The notes under the pieces are model-generated. The model saw nothing but the letters and a program-made list of their open reading frames with translations. It had not been told where the DNA came from and did no database searches. A DNA stretch of 64,000 nt from Phil1 sp964487565 (GTDB taxonomy: Bacteria; Bacillota; Clostridia; Christensenellales; CAG-138): contig CAZARN010000002.1 in the NCBI GenBank assembly GCA_964487565.1, forward strand, positions 124,001-188,000, given 5' to 3'. The translations under genes were made by a program, and so were the position numbers. This document shows, piece by piece, positions 61,374 to 64,000 of the stretch (position 1 is the first letter of the stretch; every line of letters begins with the position of its first letter).

Positions 61374-62426
61374 TCAGCCCCCGAACAGACTTGACACGTC
61401 CCCGATGGTAAGATACACCACAAGTCCGAGGAGCAATATTATGCCCACCAGATGCACGATGCCCTCCTTTTCGGGCGGGATGGGTTTGCGCCTTATCGCC
61501 TCGATCGCAACGAACACCAGCCTTCCGCCGTCAAGCGCCGGCAGAGGCAGCAGGTTGAAAAGGCCGAGGTTGGCGCTGATGAGCACCGCGATCTCGAGCA
61601 CCTGTTCGATGCCGGCCGTCACCGCGTCCTTTATTAGCACCACTATGCCCACGGGCCCGACAACATCGCCCTGTTGGACCTCGCCGCGGAAGAGCATACC
61701 GAAAAAGTTGAACAGGCTCTTTACCATTTCCCATATATACTGGAACGAGTATCCTATCGCCGGGAAAAGGCCGAGCTTCTGCCTGATGGGTATCGCGCCG
61801 ATCTGCACGCCCATGAGGTTGCGGCCTTCTGTTTCGTTATAAATATCGTGCACGGCTATATCGAGCGTCTGCCCGTCGCGTTCAACGCTTATCACGCATT
61901 CGTCGCTGTTTGCGGCCTTGATAAGTTCCGTCACGGAGTTGAGCTGATCGTATTGGGTGAGCGGCTTCCCGTCCACGGCCGTTATCACGTCGCCGGGCAG
62001 CAGGCCCGCTTCCTCCGCGGGCGAATTTTCAAATGAAAAGCTATCTATCGTGGGCGTGTAATCAACGATAACGCCTATGGCCATAAGCACCACCACCGCA
62101 AGCACGATAGCCGTGAGTATGTTCATGAACGCGCCCGAAACGAGCACTATCGCCCTTTTCCACGGTTTTTGGCTGCCAAAGGCAAGCCCGTCGCCGGTTT
62201 CTTCATCCTCGCCGTAAAACCTGCACATGCCGCCGACCGGGAATGCGCGCAGGGCATATGTTATCCCGTTTTTTTCCTTTTTCAATATTGCGGGACCCAT
62301 GCCGACGGAAAACTCCACAATGCCAAAGCCCAGCAGCCGCCCCGCCGTGTAATGCCCAAGCTCGTGCAGCGTGACGAATACGGACAGTATGACAAGCGCG
62401 ATTATCACATAAAGTACAGTGCTCAA
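61374..62426 (-). CDS. rseP: Site-2 intramembrane metalloprotease RseP, TTG start
   Basis: 350 residues. HELGH zinc motif at 21-25 in the first helix, PDZ domain (about 125-205: GLLPGDVITAVDGKPL), and the third zinc ligand in LPLPALDGGRLVF. It cuts transmembrane anti-sigma factors or remnant signal peptides. Start is TTG (TTGA overlap with dxr stop), with GAGGG upstream. Confidence 0.92.
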   Translation of the reverse strand: MSTVLYVIIALVILSVFVTLHELGHYTAGRLLGFGIVEFSVGMGPAILKKEKNGITYALRAFPVGGMCRFYGEDEETGDGLAFGSQKPWKRAIVLVSGAFMNILTAIVLAVVVLMAIGVIVDYTPTIDSFSFENSPAEEAGLLPGDVITAVDGKPLTQYDQLNSVTELIKAANSDECVISVERDGQTLDIAVHDIYNETEGRNLMGVQIGAIPIRQKLGLFPAIGYSFQYIWEMVKSLFNFFGMLFRGEVQQGDVVGPVGIVVLIKDAVTAGIEQVLEIAVLISANLGLFNLLPLPALDGGRLVFVAIEAIRRKPIPPEKEGIVHLVGIILLLGLVVYLTIGDVSSLFGG

Positions 62427-63577
62427 TTCAAGCCCTCACTCTCTTTCAAAACAAACTTGCGTGCGGACGCATCCGCGGCGATGATGGCTTCCTCGCTGTC
62501 GGCCGCGCCCGCGGGTATATGTTGAAGCGCCCGCTCCACGAGCGCGGGTATGTCGCAAAAACCGATCCTGCCCCGCATGAAAAGCTCGCCCGCCTGCTCG
62601 TTTGCGGCGCTGAACACGCACGGCGCAAGCCCCTCTTCCCTAAGCGCCGCATACGCAAGACGCAGCGCCGGGAAACGCTCCTCATCGGGTTTCTCAAACG
62701 TGATGCCCGAAAGCGAAGCAAGGTCGAGCCTGCCAAAGCCGCCGGGCTCCCTTTCGGGATACGTGAGGGCATAGCGTATCGCAAGCCGCATATCGGGCGC
62801 GGAAAGCTGCGCAATGATCGAATTGTCCGCATACTCCACCATGGAATGCACCACTGATTGCGGATGGATGAGCACGTCGATCATTTCCGGGGCAATATCA
62901 AAAAGATGCGCCGCCTCGATCACCTCAAGCCCCTTGTTGAACAGCGTTGCGGAATCAAGCGTCACCTTGCCGCCCATCTTCCATGTTGGATGCTTCATCG
63001 CATCCATGGGTCTGACGCGCATGAGCGCCTCTTTATTATATGTCCGGAACGGCCCGCCGGAAGCCGTGAGGATGAGTTTTTTGACGTCCTGCCTTCTTCC
63101 CGCCGCGAGGCACTGGAATATTGCGGACTGTTCGCTGTCGACGGGGATTATCTCCCCTTTGCCGGATTCGATCGCGGATTTTACAAGCGGAAGCGCGCAA
63201 ACCACGCTTTCCTTGTTCGCAAGCGCAACGCGCCTGCCGCGTCGAAGCGCGGCGATGAGCGGCAGCGTGCCCGCGAAGCCGGATATCCCGTTGACGGCGA
63301 TATCCGCCTCCCCGGACGCTGCGGCAACAAGCGCGGCGTCCCCCGCGCAGTAGAGCTTCGTGCCCTCCGGAAGACGCTTTTCGATTGAACGCGCCGCCGC
63401 TTCATCCGTAAGACAAACAAGCGCCGGGCGGAACTCCTCCGCCTGACGGAGCATCAGCTGCGCATTCGCATGCGCCAAAAGCACGCCGGCCGTGAATTCG
63501 CCGCCTGATGCGCGTATCACATCGAGCGTTTCGCGGCCGATCGAGCCTGTGCTTCCAAGAACTGCTATGCGTTTCAT
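62423..63577 (-). CDS. dxr: 1-deoxy-D-xylulose-5-phosphate reductoisomerase
   Basis: 384 residues. NADPH motif GSTGSIG (about 8-14), catalytic LANKESVV, metal site VDSEQSAIFQCL and substrate-binding SGGPFR, MGGKVTLDSATLFNKGLEVIEA. Second step of the MEP pathway; ispG follows in the same cluster. The ATG at 63577 has no Shine-Dalgarno but a TATAAT 6 nt upstream. Confidence 0.95.
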   Translation of the reverse strand: MKRIAVLGSTGSIGRETLDVIRASGGEFTAGVLLAHANAQLMLRQAEEFRPALVCLTDEAAARSIEKRLPEGTKLYCAGDAALVAAASGEADIAVNGISGFAGTLPLIAALRRGRRVALANKESVVCALPLVKSAIESGKGEIIPVDSEQSAIFQCLAAGRRQDVKKLILTASGGPFRTYNKEALMRVRPMDAMKHPTWKMGGKVTLDSATLFNKGLEVIEAAHLFDIAPEMIDVLIHPQSVVHSMVEYADNSIIAQLSAPDMRLAIRYALTYPEREPGGFGRLDLASLSGITFEKPDEERFPALRLAYAALREEGLAPCVFSAANEQAGELFMRGRIGFCDIPALVERALQHIPAGAADSEEAIIAADASARKFVLKESEGLN

Positions 63578-63583
63578 ATGCAC

Positions 63584-63589
63584 ATTATA
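63584..63589 (-). promoter_or_regulatory. TATAAT directly before dxr
   Basis: TATAAT (63589-63584 on minus) ends 6 nt before the dxr ATG and begins 6 nt after the cdsA stop. No clear -35 is visible. Confidence 0.45.
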
Positions 63590-63595
63590 CACTTG

Positions 63596-64000
63596 TCAGC
63601 GCGGCCAGAGCATGAACACAGCGTAAACTAAAGGTGCGCAAAAAAGCACGCTGTCCAGCCTGTCCGTCATTCCGCCGTGGCCGGGAAATATGTTCCCGTA
63701 ATCCTTGACGCCGGCATACCGTTTTATCGCGGATGCGAAAAGGTCGCCGAACTGACCCAGCACGCCGCAGAGGAAGCCGAGCATCATCAGTGGAATAAGC
63801 GCTTCCCCCGCCGGATAAAAATACTGGAGGAAATATACGAGCGCGCCGCCCAAAGCCCCGCCGATGATCCCGCCCACGCCGCCCGCGACCGTCTTGTTCG
63901 GGCTGATATCGGGGCAAAGCTTTTTTTTGCCGAAGAGTCTTCCTATGAAGTACGCGACAGTGTCCCCCATGAGCGGCATCGCAAACGCGGAAAGCATGGC
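63596..64000 (-). CDS. cdsA: Phosphatidate cytidylyltransferase CdsA (5' end beyond window)
   Basis: The last 135 residues or so are in view. They carry the CDP-diglyceride synthetase signature ASAIKRYAGVKDYGNIFPGHGGMTDRLDS, preceded by GDTVAYFIGRLFGKKKLCPDISPNKT and membrane helices. Forms CDP-diacylglycerol from phosphatidate and CTP. Start lies beyond position 64000. It precedes dxr by 18 bp, the conserved Firmicutes order. Confidence 0.93.
   Translation of the reverse strand, partial: AMLSAFAMPLMGDTVAYFIGRLFGKKKLCPDISPNKTVAGGVGGIIGGALGGALVYFLQYFYPAGEALIPLMMLGFLCGVLGQFGDLFASAIKRYAGVKDYGNIFPGHGGMTDRLDSVLFCAPLVYAVFMLWPR

Noticed and set aside
1..64000. Mobile elements, phage genes, CRISPR arrays, rRNA
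   Set aside because: No transposase, integrase, capsid, direct-repeat/spacer array or rRNA sequence was recognised in either strand.

Overview
This 64 kb window is chromosomal DNA of a GC-rich member of the Bacillota, most likely an anaerobic Clostridia lineage. The indications are a PolC-type replicative polymerase, the gene order cdsA-dxr-rseP-ispG-polC, an LCP-family cell-wall enzyme, YlmH, a Rae1/YacP-like nuclease domain, AGGAGG-type ribosome binding sites and Gram-positive lipobox proteins. I see no phage, insertion sequence, CRISPR array or rRNA. One tRNA gene is present. Promoters are unusually easy to read (TTGNNN, 17 bp, TATAAT), so many are annotated.

Layout. 1-1993: 3'-truncated secreted protein with a Gly-X-Y stretch. 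2.3-10.2 kb: a small P-loop protein, then a phosphate operon, pstS-pstC-pstA-(pyridoxal kinase)-pstB-phoU-phoP-phoR, behind a Pho-box-like element. 10.3-18.4 kb: asnS, a degenerate glycerate-kinase-like protein with ahcY, and divergently mtaD plus an HD protein, a permuted papain-like protein and a YbaK deacylase. 18.4-26 kb: MATE pump, YlmH, an esterase, a fused acyltransferase/glycosyltransferase, and a divergent membrane protein with a two-component system. The intergenic region of that divergent pair carries six 11-bp-phased half-sites. 26.1-32.2 kb: a TetM-like GTPase fused to a Rae1-like NYN nuclease, an Ogg-type glycosylase, an epimerase and an LCP protein. 32.3-37 kb: methyltransferase, hslO, TPR protein, RlmL-type methyltransferase, then tRNA-Ala(GGC). 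37.3-41.3 kb: asd, ectB and a PucR-type regulator. 41.4-49.6 kb: ASCH protein, MFS and CDF transporters, UvrD/PcrA helicase, a CNNM/hemolysin-like protein and an M23 lipoprotein. 49.7-54.3 kb: XRE-cupin regulator with potABCD. 54.3-64 kb: pckA and the polC-ispG-rseP-dxr-cdsA cluster.

How genes work together. The Pst/Pho genes form a sensing-uptake-regulation unit. AhcY and MtaD share overlapping divergent promoters and probably recycle S-adenosylhomocysteine by way of S-inosylhomocysteine. Asd and EctB should make L-2,4-diaminobutyrate, but the rest of the ectoine pathway is absent here. The XRE-cupin regulator probably controls polyamine uptake.

Most notable: (1) the ribosomal-protection-type GTPase fused to an A-site mRNA nuclease domain; (2) a PolC whose inserted proofreading exonuclease has lost its catalytic motifs; (3) five genes with a -10 hexamer 6-7 nt before the ATG and no Shine-Dalgarno, suggesting leaderless mRNAs; (4) the dyad of 11-bp repeats; (5) the AhcY/MtaD pairing. 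All functional statements come from reading the sequence, and no database search was run.
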